In this document: piece after piece, positions 18,577 through 27,926 of the stretch
Layout of the letters: each line of letters opens with the position of its first letter
How positions within the stretch are numbered: the stretch's first letter is position 1
DNA from: Verrucomicrobiia bacterium
Lineage (GTDB): Bacteria; Verrucomicrobiota; Verrucomicrobiia; Palsa-1439
Reading direction: 5' to 3'
NCBI GenBank assembly: GCA_035577545.1
Contig: DATLVI010000041.1
Coordinates: forward strand, 1 to 64,000
DNA length: 64,000 bases
Program-made: the position numbers and the translations under genes
The notes under the pieces: model-generated
Databases searched by the model: none
Told to the model about the DNA's origin: nothing
The model's input: only the letters and a program-made list of their open reading frames with translations

Positions 18577-21198
18577 ATGCCGGAACTCCGCAAGAAATAT
18601 CCGTTCGACAAGATCGAGCCGAAGTGGCAGCGCTATTGGGCGGAACACAAAACGTTCGCCGCGCGCGAAGATTCTGCCAAGAAAAAGCTCTACGTGCTCG
18701 ACATGTTCCCCTACCCCAGTGGCGCGGGCCTGCACGTCGGCCATCCCGAAGGTTATACCGCCACCGACATTTACAGCCGCTTCCAGCGCATGCGCGGCTG
18801 CAACGTGCTGCATCCGATGGGCTGGGACGCGTTCGGCCTCCCCGCCGAGCAATACGCCATCGACACCGGCACGCATCCGTCGATCACCACCCGCAAGAAC
18901 ATCGACAATTTCCGCCGCCAGATCCAAATGCTCGGCCTCAGTTACGACTGGGACCGCGAAGTCGATACCACCGACCCGAGCTATTACAAATGGACCCAGT
19001 GGATTTTTCTGCAACTTTTCAATAGCTACGATGACCCTGAACTCGGGAAAGCGATGCCCATTTCGTTACTACAAGACGCGCTCTCCGAAAATCCAAAGCG
19101 TCAGTCTGAATGGAAAGACAACCCATTCCTTACCGGTACACGTGAAGGATTTCTCGGACGTCCACGGCACGAACACGAGAATTTACGTCGTACCTTTATC
19201 CGCATGATGCGTCTTGCACACGAGGCTGAAGTGCCGGTCTGGTGGTGCGAAGGCTGTAAGGCTGTGCTTGCCAACGAAGAGGTCAACGCAGACGGCACAT
19301 GCGACCGCAAAGGTCACAAGAATGTGTACCGCCGCCCACTCCGTCAGTGGATTCTCCGCATCACGAAATACGCCGAGCGGCTGTTAAAGGACTTGGAGTT
19401 GGTCGACTGGCCCGAGTCGATCAAGGAACAACAGCGGAACTGGATCGGCCGGAGCGAGGGTGCCGAGGTTGATTTCAAAACCGAAGCCGGGGATGTGCTC
19501 CGCATTTTCACAACACGGCCCGACACACTCTTTGGCGCAACCTACATGGTGCTCGCGCCGGAGCATTCCCTCGTCGAAAAAGTCACCACGTCGCAACAGC
19601 GTGCCGCCGTTGACGCCTACCGCACCGCCGCGGCGAAGAAGAGCGAGTTGGAGCGAACGCAATTAGAGAAGGACAAGACCGGCGTGTTCACCGGTGGTTA
19701 CGCCGTCAATCCAGTCAATAACGAGAAGATTCCGATTTGGGTAGCCGACTACGTGATGATGGGCTACGGCACCGGCGCGATCATGGCCGTCCCCGCGCAC
19801 GATACACGCGACTTCGAGTTCGCGAAGGAATTCGGCTTGGAAATCCGTACCGTCGTTCAACCGCCCGCCGGGATAGATCCTCAAGGATTCACAGGCGACG
19901 GCACATCCGTCAACAGCGGCGTCCTTACTGGTCTTCCGACACCGGAAGCCAAGAAGAAGATCACCGGCTGGCTCGAAGAGAATAAGCTCGGCAAAGCGAC
20001 TGTCCAGTACAAGCTCCGCGACTGGCTTTTCTCGCGTCAACGTTACTGGGGCGAGCCGATCCCGATTGTGCATTGCCCGGAACATGGCGCGGTGGCGGTG
20101 CCGGAGAGCGAATTGCCATTGCGGTTGCCGGAGATGAAGGACTACACTCCGGCCGGCGATGCCGAGCCGCCGTTGGCCAAGGCGACGGATTGGGTGAATA
20201 CGAAATGCCCGCTGTGCGACGGCCCGGCGAAGCGCGAGACGAATACGATGCCGCAGTGGGCGGGCTCGTGTTGGTACTACCTGCGCTACATCGATCCTCG
20301 CAACGACCAGGCCTTCGTCGCGAAGGACAAGGAACAATACTGGATGCCCGTCGATCTCTACATCGGCGGCGCGGAACACGCCGTGTTGCACCTGCTCTAC
20401 TCGCGGTTCTGGCACAAGGTGCTCTACGATCTCGGCCACGTCTCAACCCCCGAGCCGTTCATGAGGCTCGTGAACCAGGGCATGATCCTCGGCGAGGACA
20501 ACCAAAAGATGTCGAAGTCGCGCGGCGGGAGCAATGTGATCAATCCCGACGACGTGGTGCGCGACTATGGCGCGGACGCGTTTCGCATGTATGAGATGTT
20601 CATGGGCCCGCTGGAAGCGGCCAAGCCCTGGAACACGCAGGGGCTCGAAGGCGTCTATCGCTTCCTCGGCCGCGTCTGGCGTTTGTATTGCGCCGAAGAA
20701 GGCAAACTCATCCTGGACGACACCGAGCCATCAGCAGCGCTTCTCAAAGCCCTGCATCAAACCATCAAGAAGGTCGGCGAGGACACGGAAGCGCTCGCCT
20801 TCAATACCGCAGTTTCCCAGATGATGATCTTCGTGAACGAAGTCACGGCGCAAGAGGAGCGTCCGCGCAAGTTGCTCGAACCATTCATCCTCGTCCTCGC
20901 GCCCTACGCGCCGCATTTGGCGGAAGAACTCTGGGAGAAACTCGGCCACAAGCAAACACTCGCCTATGAGCCGTGGCCCGCGTTCGATGAAGCGCTCCTC
21001 AAAGAGAATACCGTCACCGTTATCCTACAGGTCAACGGCAAGGTCCGTGACCGGATGGACGTGCCCGCCCAGATTTCGCGAGAGGAACTGGAAAAACTCG
21101 CGCTCGCGAACGGACGCGTGCAGGAGCACCTCGCGGGCAAGCAGATTAAGAAAATCATTGTTGTTCCCGGTAAGTTGGTTAACATCGCCGCGTCCTGA
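18577..21198 (+). CDS. leuS: Leucyl-tRNA synthetase
   Basis: LeuRS charges tRNA-Leu and edits misactivated amino acids. The 873-residue class I enzyme shows the HIGH-type motif HVGH (residues 53-56), [16 protein letters not shown], the editing domain ([19 protein letters not shown] and [11 protein letters not shown]), the tRNA-synthetase core [15 protein letters not shown] and KMSKS (644-648), followed by an anticodon-binding domain. Compared with the short E. coli-type sequence there is an insertion of roughly 60 residues (about 150-212) before the [14 protein letters not shown] zinc-like region; similar inserts are known in Bacteroidota enzymes. The ATG has no Shine-Dalgarno but a promoter ends 11 nt before it. 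Confidence 0.97.
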   Translation: MPELRKKYPFDKIEPKWQRYWAEHKTFAAREDSAKKKLYVLDMFPYPSGAGLHVGHPEGYTATDIYSRFQRMRGCNVLHPMGWDAFGLPAEQYAIDTGTHPSITTRKNIDNFRRQIQMLGLSYDWDREVDTTDPSYYKWTQWIFLQLFNSYDDPELGKAMPISLLQDALSENPKRQSEWKDNPFLTGTREGFLGRPRHEHENLRRTFIRMMRLAHEAEVPVWWCEGCKAVLANEEVNADGTCDRKGHKNVYRRPLRQWILRITKYAERLLKDLELVDWPESIKEQQRNWIGRSEGAEVDFKTEAGDVLRIFTTRPDTLFGATYMVLAPEHSLVEKVTTSQQRAAVDAYRTAAAKKSELERTQLEKDKTGVFTGGYAVNPVNNEKIPIWVADYVMMGYGTGAIMAVPAHDTRDFEFAKEFGLEIRTVVQPPAGIDPQGFTGDGTSVNSGVLTGLPTPEAKKKITGWLEENKLGKATVQYKLRDWLFSRQRYWGEPIPIVHCPEHGAVAVPESELPLRLPEMKDYTPAGDAEPPLAKATDWVNTKCPLCDGPAKRETNTMPQWAGSCWYYLRYIDPRNDQAFVAKDKEQYWMPVDLYIGGAEHAVLHLLYSRFWHKVLYDLGHVSTPEPFMRLVNQGMILGEDNQKMSKSRGGSNVINPDDVVRDYGADAFRMYEMFMGPLEAAKPWNTQGLEGVYRFLGRVWRLYCAEEGKLILDDTEPSAALLKALHQTIKKVGEDTEALAFNTAVSQMMIFVNEVTAQEERPRKLLEPFILVLAPYAPHLAEELWEKLGHKQTLAYEPWPAFDEALLKENTVTVILQVNGKVRDRMDVPAQISREELEKLALANGRVQEHLAGKQIKKIIVVPGKLVNIAAS

Positions 21199-21325
21199 GC
21201 CGTCGCGTGGTTTCACGTATCAGGACCGGTGCAGCAACATGGCCTTCGAGGCCAATGCCAGATTCTAGTTGAGACGCGGCCAAACTCGGCTATATTCTGA
21301 ACAGGAGTACGTGAGTGAGGTCACT

Positions 21326-21466
21326 ATGTTCAAGTTGACGAGACAGGAGCAACAGATCGTGGCGTTCTTCGTGTCGGCGCTCCTCTTGGGAACGGCGGTA
21401 AGGGAATGGCGCGTGCGGCATCCGAAGGCTGCCAGCGTCGCAACATCGGAAACGAGGGGCCGCTAA
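21326..21466 (+). CDS. Small membrane protein (46 aa), unknown function
   Basis: This short frame begins MFKLTRQEQQIVAFFVSALL, giving one hydrophobic helix (about residues 10-24) followed by a basic, soluble tail (REWRVRHPKA). A GAGG ribosome-binding site lies about 8 nt before the ATG. Its stop overlaps the next gene start by one base (TAATG), so both are probably translated together. The LTRQEQ-hydrophobic helix layout resembles small proteins I recall beside Minf_1886 genes in Verrucomicrobiota, but function is unknown. An upstream in-frame ATG at 21269 lacks a good context. Confidence 0.6.
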   Translation: MFKLTRQEQQIVAFFVSALLLGTAVREWRVRHPKAASVATSETRGR

Positions 21467-21957
21467 TGCAAAAACAGAATCTGCCCGAAGCCGTTGACGA
21501 AATCGTGCGCACCGACGGGCGTTACGACCGCGACGCCTACTACTTCGTGCGCGAAGGCCTCGATTTCACCATCAAAATGCTCAAGAAGAATTCCCGCGGC
21601 GTCGACCGACACGTTAGCGGACGCGAATTACTGGACGGCTTGCGGCATTGCGCGATCGATCAATTTGGCCCGATGGCAAAGACGGTCCTGAATTACTGGA
21701 ACGTGAAACGTTGCGAGGATTTCGGCGAGATCGTCTTTCGCATGGTGGACAAAGGCATCCTCGGCAAGACCGAGCAGGACACCCGCGAAGATTTCAAAGG
21801 CGGTTACGATTTCGACGAGGCCTTCGTCAAACCTTACCAGCCGCCGCCGGGCACGCGCAGCCGCCGACCTGCCAAGAGCCAGGATGTTCCCGAACGCTAT
21901 CACAGCGTGCCGAGCCGGGCCGCCGACGCAAAGAAATTGAGCGGCGGTTCGAACTAG
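21466..21957 (+). CDS. Minf_1886 family protein (Planctomycetes/Verrucomicrobia-restricted)
   Basis: The 163-residue protein matches the conserved family TIGR04138 (Verruc_Plancto-restricted). The core spans DEIVRTDGRYDRDAYYFVREGLDF, HVSGRELLDGLRHCAIDQFG and NYWNVKRCEDFGEIVFRMVD. The family is short, has no known catalytic motif and is a good marker for the PVC superphylum. GAGGGG precedes the ATG, which overlaps the stop of the small membrane protein. The C-terminal 40 residues are a proline/arginine-rich, probably unstructured tail. Function unknown. Confidence 0.85.
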   Translation: MQKQNLPEAVDEIVRTDGRYDRDAYYFVREGLDFTIKMLKKNSRGVDRHVSGRELLDGLRHCAIDQFGPMAKTVLNYWNVKRCEDFGEIVFRMVDKGILGKTEQDTREDFKGGYDFDEAFVKPYQPPPGTRSRRPAKSQDVPERYHSVPSRAADAKKLSGGSN

Positions 21958-21971
21958 GTGTCTGAAACGGC

Positions 21972-24575
21972 ATGCGATCCAACTTCCGCCGCGGCCTTGC
22001 GGTCGCGCTCACCTTCATCGCAGGAATTTCCATGACCCACGCGCAAACGCCCCAATCCCCGCCGGTCCACAAGGTCGTCTTCGATAATGGCCTGACCCTT
22101 CTCGTTCGCGAGGACCACAGCGCGCCCGTGGTGAGCGCGCAGGCCTGGGTGCGCGCCGGCAGTATCACCGAAGGTCCCTGGATGGGCGCCGGCCTTTCGC
22201 ATGTCCTGGAACACATGCTTTTCAAGGGCACAGCCACGCGCGGCGTATCGCAGATTGCCCAGGAGATCGAGCGCAAGGGCGGTTACATGAACGCCTACAC
22301 CTCTTTCGAGCAGACCGTTTTCTACATCAATATTCCCTCGGAGAACTGGCAGACCGCTGTGGACATCCTCGCCGACTGCATGCAGCACGCTTCCATACCC
22401 GAGGCCGAATTGCTGAAGGAAAAACGCGTCATACTTCGCGAGATGGCGATGAATAATGACGACCCCCCGCGGCGCGCCAACCGGACGCTCTGGGCGACGG
22501 CGTTCACGACCCACCCGTACCGTTTCCCTGTCATCGGCTATCCCGACATTTACAATCGCCTCACCCGCGACGACGTGGTTGCGTACTACAAGGAACACTA
22601 CGTACCCAACAATATCGTGTTTGTCGTCGTCGGCGACGTGGATGCGGCAAAGGTCGAGCAAGAGTTGCGCGACCAAACGAAGGACGCCAACATGGGCGCG
22701 GTCGCCCCGGCGTTCGTCCCGCCCGAGCCTCCACAGCTCAGCTTGCGCGAGCGCCACGAAGAAATGCCGACGCAACTTTCGCAGATCCATCTGGCCTGGC
22801 ACATTCCCGCAGTCTCGCACCCCGACGTCTACCCGCTCGACGTGCTGTCCATTGTTCTTGGGGAGGGCAACAGCTCGCGCTTGTACCGCGAACTTCGTCA
22901 AAAGCGCGGTTTGGTGCATGGAATTGGCGCCGGGAGCTACACGCCCGGCTATCCGGGAATTTTCGTCATTGAAGCCAGCACCGATCCCGACAAGCGGGAA
23001 GCGGCAATTGCAGCCATTCGCGAGCAGGTGAAGCGTCTCGCCGAACAGCCCGTTACCGAGGAGGAATTGCACAAGGCGATCAAGATCAGCACGAGCAATT
23101 ACCTCGGTCGGCTCAAGACGATGCAAGGCCAGGCCTCGGACATCGCGCAAAATGAATTCCTCGTCGGTGACCCGAACTTTTCGGATGTGTACCTGGAGAA
23201 CCTGCGCAAGGTTACTCGTGACGATTTGCGGCGCGTGATCCAGACATACTTCGCGGACAATAATCTCACGATCACCTCGCTCAATCCGCCCGGCACGCTC
23301 CCCACGGCGACGACAACGACGACCGCCAGGGCCGAGATCGCGATCAAGAAGTTCGACTTTCCGAACGGGATTCGTTTGCTCGTGCGCGAAGATCCGAAAC
23401 TGCCTCTCGTGGATGTCCACGCCATTTTCAAGGGCGGCGTCATCGCGGAGACTGCCGATGACAATGGTTTGACGAAGCTGACCGCACGCATGCTGCTGAA
23501 AGGGACGAAGATGCGCACCGCAGAGCAGATTGCGGAGACGATGGAGTCTGTCGGCGGCGGTATCAGCCATTTTTCGGGTAACAATAGTTTCGGCGTTGCG
23601 GCACAGTCATTGAGCGAGGATTTCGACCGCACTCTGGATCTGGTTGCCGATGTCCTCCAGAACCCGACGTTCCCTGAGGACATGCTGACGCGCGAGCGCG
23701 CGGTGCAACTCTCAGAGTTCAAGGCCGAGCAGGACCAGATTCTGCGCAAGGGACAACAGGCTCTGCGCGAGGCGATGTTTAGCCAACATCCCTATCGTCT
23801 GAACCAACTGGGCCTCTCCAACGTGGTCGCGAAGCTCACCCGCAACGATCTCGCCGATTTTCAACGCCAGTTCGTCGTGCCAAATAACCTCGTGCTCACC
23901 GTGTTTGGCAATGTGAATGCTGAAGATGTGCGTAAAAAGGTCGAGGCAAAGTTTGGCGCCATGAAGTCGACGAAACTGGAATTCCCGCGGACGAGCCCGG
24001 AGGCGATTGCTGCTGACGTGCGCAAGGCGGTGAACGTTCCCAAGGAACAGGCCGTGCTGCTCATCGGCTACAGCGGCGCGGATTTGTTCAGCAAGGATCG
24101 TTTTACCCTGGAAGTGCTCAGCGAAGCCTACTCGGGCCTGGCGTCCAAACTCTTCCATCGTCTCCGCGATGAATTGGGCCTGTGCTACTACGTGGGGGCG
24201 TCCCAACTATTGGGACTCGACCCTGGTTATTTTGCCTTCTATGTTGGGACGACGCCGCAGAATGTCGGCACATGCGAAAAAGAGATCTTTGGCGAACTGG
24301 AGAAGCTCGAAGCGAACGGGTTGACTGATGAAGAGTTGACCCGTGCAAAAAGCGGCATCATCGGACAGCGCCGCATCCATATGCAGGACAATTCGGAGTT
24401 GAGCCTGATGGTGGGCGCCGATGAGTTGTGCGGGCTTGGGTATGATTTCTTCAAGACGATGGATGAAAAATATCAGGCGGTGACTGCGGATGATGTCAAG
24501 CGCGTGGCGAACCAGTACTTTGCCAAAAAGGCGCATGCTGTCATCGTGGTGACGCCGGCGGAGGGAAAGAAATAA
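21972..24575 (+). CDS. Two-domain M16 family metallopeptidase, secreted
   Basis: The 867-residue protein has a signal peptide (MRSNFRRGLAVALTFIAG, then SMTHAQ) and two M16 halves. The first half carries the zinc-binding HxxEH motif (H77-x-x-E80-H81 in SHVLEHMLFKG) and the distal glutamate region (NAYTSFEQTVFY). The second half (from about 455) aligns structurally (LLVREDPKLPLVDVHAIFKGG) but has TADDNGLTKLTARMLLKG where HxxEH should be, so it is a non-catalytic partner, as in pitrilysin-type clams. It probably degrades peptides in the periplasm. It starts 14 nt after the Minf_1886 gene, so it may share that transcript. Confidence 0.92.
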   Translation: MRSNFRRGLAVALTFIAGISMTHAQTPQSPPVHKVVFDNGLTLLVREDHSAPVVSAQAWVRAGSITEGPWMGAGLSHVLEHMLFKGTATRGVSQIAQEIERKGGYMNAYTSFEQTVFYINIPSENWQTAVDILADCMQHASIPEAELLKEKRVILREMAMNNDDPPRRANRTLWATAFTTHPYRFPVIGYPDIYNRLTRDDVVAYYKEHYVPNNIVFVVVGDVDAAKVEQELRDQTKDANMGAVAPAFVPPEPPQLSLRERHEEMPTQLSQIHLAWHIPAVSHPDVYPLDVLSIVLGEGNSSRLYRELRQKRGLVHGIGAGSYTPGYPGIFVIEASTDPDKREAAIAAIREQVKRLAEQPVTEEELHKAIKISTSNYLGRLKTMQGQASDIAQNEFLVGDPNFSDVYLENLRKVTRDDLRRVIQTYFADNNLTITSLNPPGTLPTATTTTTARAEIAIKKFDFPNGIRLLVREDPKLPLVDVHAIFKGGVIAETADDNGLTKLTARMLLKGTKMRTAEQIAETMESVGGGISHFSGNNSFGVAAQSLSEDFDRTLDLVADVLQNPTFPEDMLTRERAVQLSEFKAEQDQILRKGQQALREAMFSQHPYRLNQLGLSNVVAKLTRNDLADFQRQFVVPNNLVLTVFGNVNAEDVRKKVEAKFGAMKSTKLEFPRTSPEAIAADVRKAVNVPKEQAVLLIGYSGADLFSKDRFTLEVLSEAYSGLASKLFHRLRDELGLCYYVGASQLLGLDPGYFAFYVGTTPQNVGTCEKEIFGELEKLEANGLTDEELTRAKSGIIGQRRIHMQDNSELSLMVGADELCGLGYDFFKTMDEKYQAVTADDVKRVANQYFAKKAHAVIVVTPAEGKK

Positions 24576-24576
24576 T

Positions 24577-24951
24577 ATGGCTGAGGTTCAACGAGACACG
24601 CAGGGTTCAACCGAAAACACGCTCCGTTTCCTCGACATGGTCGGCCTGTTCGGCACACAGGCGATGATCGCGCTCGGCAAACTCGCCAACCCCGCCACGG
24701 GAAAGGCCGAAAAGAACCTGCCCGCCGCGCGACTTTTCATCGACACGCTTGAGATGCTCGAGAGCAAAACGAAGGGCAACCTCAACTCCGACGAAACGAA
24801 AGTACTCCACGCCACGCTCACCGACTTGCGACTGATGTTCGTCGAAGAATCCAAGTCACCCCCGACACCTGAGACGCCTTCCGAGCCGGCAAAGCCGGCG
24901 GAAAGCGCAGCCGACGATCCGAAGGTCAAGTTTCGCAAGACCTATGACTAG
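24577..24951 (+). CDS. DUF1844 family protein
   Basis: The 124-residue protein contains the DUF1844 core: FLDMVGLFGTQAMIALGKL, then AARLFIDTLEMLESKTKGNL and ETKVLHATLTDLRLMFVE. The C-terminal 35 residues are a Pro/Glu/Ala-rich tail. Members are small, predicted cytoplasmic or membrane-associated helical proteins of unknown function, widespread in Acidobacteriota, Planctomycetota and Verrucomicrobiota. It follows the M16 gene by one base, so it is certainly cotranscribed, and its end overlaps the convergent tatC stop by four bases. Confidence 0.88.
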   Translation: MAEVQRDTQGSTENTLRFLDMVGLFGTQAMIALGKLANPATGKAEKNLPAARLFIDTLEMLESKTKGNLNSDETKVLHATLTDLRLMFVEESKSPPTPETPSEPAKPAESAADDPKVKFRKTYD

Positions 24952-25784
24952 GCTTTCGACGGGCGTTTATTTCGTCGCCGCTCGACGAGCCACGCCAGCC
25001 AAATGGTAACTTCGCAGATCACGATAAGCGGCACTGACATCATGATCATGGAAAGCGGATCGGGCGGCGCGAGGATGGCCGCGATAATGACGGCTCCCAC
25101 AATCATGATTTTACGTCCGCCGGCCACTGTTCTGGCGCTGAGGACGCCAAGTCGCACCATCATCAAAATCACCAGCGGCACTTCAAAGGTGATACCCACC
25201 GACAGCATGAAGTTCGTCACGAAGCCGACATAGTCGACGGCAGTCCATTGGCGCTTCATGTCCAACCAGTCGGTGTACTTGAGAAACACCCTCAATGTTT
25301 GCGGGATCATTACATAATAGCAAATGGCCGCGCCGGCCAGGAAGAGTAATGTCCCAAAAATGAAGGTGGGCATAAGTAGCGCCCGTTCCTTCTTCTTCAG
25401 TGCGGGGAGAATGAAGTCCGCCAGGAAATAGCAGATGGCCGGCGAGGCCAGCACCAGCCCGCCATAAAACGACAACTTCATCCAGAGGAAAAAGGCGTCG
25501 CTGACCCTCAGACTGACGAGCTGCCCTTCCGGCCCGGGCACAATTCGTCGCCACGGTTCTTCGAGGAATATCAGAATGCGATTGGCAAACACCAGGCAGA
25601 CATTGAAGCCGACGAAGAGCGCGACACCAATTTTGATGATCGTACTGCGGAGGTCGTCCAAATGCGCGAGAAACGACTTGCTCTCACTTTCCACATCTTC
25701 GGACACGATTTGGAGTTCCTGGCTCGAATCTTGGTTCTGTTGCTTGGCCAGCCAACCGGTCAATATCGCAAGCCATCTAAGCAA
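24948..25784 (-). CDS. tatC: Sec-independent protein translocase TatC
   Basis: TatC is the receptor subunit of the twin-arginine translocase that exports folded proteins. The 278-residue protein has six transmembrane helices and family motifs: FLAHLDDLRSTIIK (the conserved HLxELR-like N-terminal motif, with D in place of E), SPAICYFLADFILPAL and FxFGxxLFxxG-like FIFGTLLFLAG. It also has the FEVPLVILMMVRLGVLS segment and a C-terminal IIAAILAPPDPLSMIMMSVP. An N-terminal extension of about 30 residues precedes the motif. It follows tatA by 21 nt on the same strand. Confidence 0.95.
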   Translation of the reverse strand: MLRWLAILTGWLAKQQNQDSSQELQIVSEDVESESKSFLAHLDDLRSTIIKIGVALFVGFNVCLVFANRILIFLEEPWRRIVPGPEGQLVSLRVSDAFFLWMKLSFYGGLVLASPAICYFLADFILPALKKKERALLMPTFIFGTLLFLAGAAICYYVMIPQTLRVFLKYTDWLDMKRQWTAVDYVGFVTNFMLSVGITFEVPLVILMMVRLGVLSARTVAGGRKIMIVGAVIIAAILAPPDPLSMIMMSVPLIVICEVTIWLAWLVERRRNKRPSKA

Positions 25785-25805
25785 GCTCGTCCGTCAATTC
25801 TGCAA

Positions 25806-26054
25806 CTAGTTCAGTTTCGTGTCCGGGGGATGTGGGGTGCTCGAAGCAGTGATTTCGGGCTTGCTGGGCGTGGCAGGCGGCGGCGGATGGGGAGTGTCAT
25901 CGTGAACATCACGGGAAGCTTTTTTGAATTCTTTCATCGCTTCGCCAATTCCCCGAGCCAATTCCGGAAGCTTCTTGCCTCCGAACAGCAAGAACACGAT
26001 GATCAGCACAAGGAAGATGTGCCACTCACTAATCACTGCTAATACAGGTGCCAT
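25806..26054 (-). CDS. tatA: Twin-arginine translocase subunit TatA
   Basis: The 82-residue protein has the TatA/E layout: a short N-terminal transmembrane helix (WHIFLVLIIVFLLFGGKKLP), the FGxKxLPELARGIG hinge and an amphipathic helix (EAMKEFKKA), then a Pro-rich tail. It forms the pore of the Tat export system with TatC, encoded next. I chose the ATG at 26054 because AGGAG lies 8 nt upstream. The frame continues to 26096 without a better site. It closes the tol-pal block, 64 nt after pal. Confidence 0.94.
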   Translation of the reverse strand: MAPVLAVISEWHIFLVLIIVFLLFGGKKLPELARGIGEAMKEFKKASRDVHDDTPHPPPPATPSKPEITASSTPHPPDTKLN

Positions 26055-26118
26055 ACGTGTCTCCTGACAAGTGCATACTACTACGGCGGCATCCACCTGT
26101 CAACGAAGCTACCAAAGT

Positions 26119-26655
26119 CTATTGATTCACGATTCCGAATTCGCAACGGCGGTTCTTGGACCAGGCGGCTTCGTCGTGACCCATGTCCGCCGGTCGATCC
26201 GAGCCATAACTGATGGTTGTGATCCGACTACCGTCAGCGCCCTGCTTGACCAATTCCTCACGCGCGGCCAGTGCGCGACGCTCACCCAGCGCCCGGTTGA
26301 ATTCGGCCGTTCCGCGCTCGTCGCAATAACCTTCCACCACCAACTTGCCGGGGTTTGACTTCAAGTACGCGGCCACCGCCTGGAGCTTTGAGTCTTCGCT
26401 GGGGCGAATCCGTGCGCTGTCGTAGTCAAAGTAAACGATTCCAAACTGGCCCTTCACCGGTTCGCCGGTGAAGCCCACCGGACGACTGCCGTCTGAGCTC
26501 GTAACACCGCCGTCACCGACGAGTGGATTTACGCCCTTATCCGCGCCGGGCTGCGTCGTGCTTGAACTTCCTCCGGTCTTGTTCTTGCAACCGGTCAGCC
26601 CAAACGCCGCAACCACCGCCGTCAAAATGATCTGTGCTAAAAATCTCTTCCTCAT
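26119..26655 (-). CDS. pal: Peptidoglycan-associated lipoprotein
   Basis: Pal tethers the outer membrane to peptidoglycan and is the terminal partner of Tol. The 178-residue protein has a lipoprotein signal with lipobox LTGC (Cys about residue 23) and an OmpA/MotB-type C-terminal domain: VYFDYDSARI, VEGYCDERGTAEFNRALGERRA and ISYGSDRPADMGHDEAAWSKNRRCEF. The Asp and Arg that bind meso-diaminopimelate are in the GTAEFN...GERRA region. It lies 45 nt after tolB in the same operon. Confidence 0.95.
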   Translation of the reverse strand: MRKRFLAQIILTAVVAAFGLTGCKNKTGGSSSTTQPGADKGVNPLVGDGGVTSSDGSRPVGFTGEPVKGQFGIVYFDYDSARIRPSEDSKLQAVAAYLKSNPGKLVVEGYCDERGTAEFNRALGERRALAAREELVKQGADGSRITTISYGSDRPADMGHDEAAWSKNRRCEFGIVNQ

Positions 26656-26700
26656 AAGAGGCCTTCTCCTTGTAACGATTTGTTTCTTCGCATCCGTAAC

Positions 26701-27921
26701 TTACGGTCCCCACGCGGGTTCGGACGCGCCCCCTTCGATAGCGGGTAACTGTACTTGCTCGCCGGTCACAACGTCAAGAAGATACAACTGCGTCCGCCAG
26801 TGCTGCGTCTTCCCAAATATCAGGTGCCGCCCGTCGGGCGCCCACGACGGGTCTTCGTTGTCGGCGCCATCGGCCACGACGGGCGTCACAGCGCCAGTGC
26901 CGCGGTCGTACACCCCAATCTGAAATTTACCACCCACCCGCGATGTCAATGCTAGCATCGGTTTCATGTCCGAATTGGCGGGCGGACGCGACCAGTCAGG
27001 CTCCGTGTTATAGCTCGGCGACACGGTCAACCGCGATGCCGCGCCGCCATCTTTTGGCGTCATCCAAATCTGCGGAGCGCCACTTTCATCACTGACATAC
27101 GCGATGTTCCGTCCATCCGGCGACCATGTCGGTGATGATTCCCCACCTCGTGAGTGGGTCAATTGTCGCAAATCGCCTCCCTGGGCGTTCATCGTATATA
27201 GTTCGGGGTTGCCACCCTTGCTCAGTGTCAGCGCGATGCTCAACCCATCCGGCGAAAACGCCGCGCCAGTGTTCAGCCCCGGGTAGGCCGCCAGGCGTCG
27301 CCGTTGGCCCGTGTAGAGATCCACTTCGAGTACGTCTGGAAATAGGTTCTTATAGCTCGTGTAAACGATCTTGCGACCATCCGGTGACCACTTTGGGCGC
27401 ACACTAATCGAACGATCATACGTGAGTTGTTTGACATTATAGCCGTCGTAATCCATCACGGCCAATTCCTTCGAGCCACCGTGCGCCCACACGAATGCAA
27501 TCTTCGTTTCGGCGATACCGGACTGGCCCATGAGCGTCTTCACGATATCGTCCGTAAGCTTGTGTACGACACGCCGCAAATCCTGTCCGCTGCCCTGGTA
27601 CGACTTCGAGAGGACAACATTCTTCGTGGCCCGTTGGATTACCACGCATTCGACGACTACCCCGCTGCGGTCACCGCGCACAGTCCCCGATTGCACATAC
27701 TCCGCGCTGTCTGCCGGCGCCAAAGAAAAATAGCCCGACAATCGCAGGTCGTTCTTTAAGACATCCGTGACCTGCCCCGCAATCGACGCATCGCCCCCGA
27801 AACCCGAAACACCAAACGAGTGGCGGCCCTTCTGCACATCCACGTCCGCGCCAAAGGCACCCGATCCGATCAGCACGGCCGCCAGCAAACAGATGGGCCA
27901 TTTCCAAAGCGATTGATCCAT
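26701..27921 (-). CDS. tolB: Tol-Pal system protein TolB
   Basis: TolB is the periplasmic beta-propeller that links Pal with TolA. The 406-residue protein has a signal peptide (LLAAVLIGSGAFGADV), an N-terminal TolB domain (about 30-160, including LTDDIVKTLMG) and a six-bladed propeller with the repeated motifs SVRPKWSPDGRKIVYTS, GAAFSPDGLSIALT, SSPTWSPDGRNIAYVS and DPSWAPDGRHLIFG. It follows the TolA-like gene by 5 nt. Length is in the normal range. Confidence 0.95.
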   Translation of the reverse strand: MDQSLWKWPICLLAAVLIGSGAFGADVDVQKGRHSFGVSGFGGDASIAGQVTDVLKNDLRLSGYFSLAPADSAEYVQSGTVRGDRSGVVVECVVIQRATKNVVLSKSYQGSGQDLRRVVHKLTDDIVKTLMGQSGIAETKIAFVWAHGGSKELAVMDYDGYNVKQLTYDRSISVRPKWSPDGRKIVYTSYKNLFPDVLEVDLYTGQRRRLAAYPGLNTGAAFSPDGLSIALTLSKGGNPELYTMNAQGGDLRQLTHSRGGESSPTWSPDGRNIAYVSDESGAPQIWMTPKDGGAASRLTVSPSYNTEPDWSRPPANSDMKPMLALTSRVGGKFQIGVYDRGTGAVTPVVADGADNEDPSWAPDGRHLIFGKTQHWRTQLYLLDVVTGEQVQLPAIEGGASEPAWGP

Positions 27922-27926
27922 ACCTC

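Noticed and set aside
21954-23570. 538-codon minus-strand open frame opposite the M16 protease
   Set aside because: Arg/His/Ala-rich shadow of a well-supported gene with no domain of its own.
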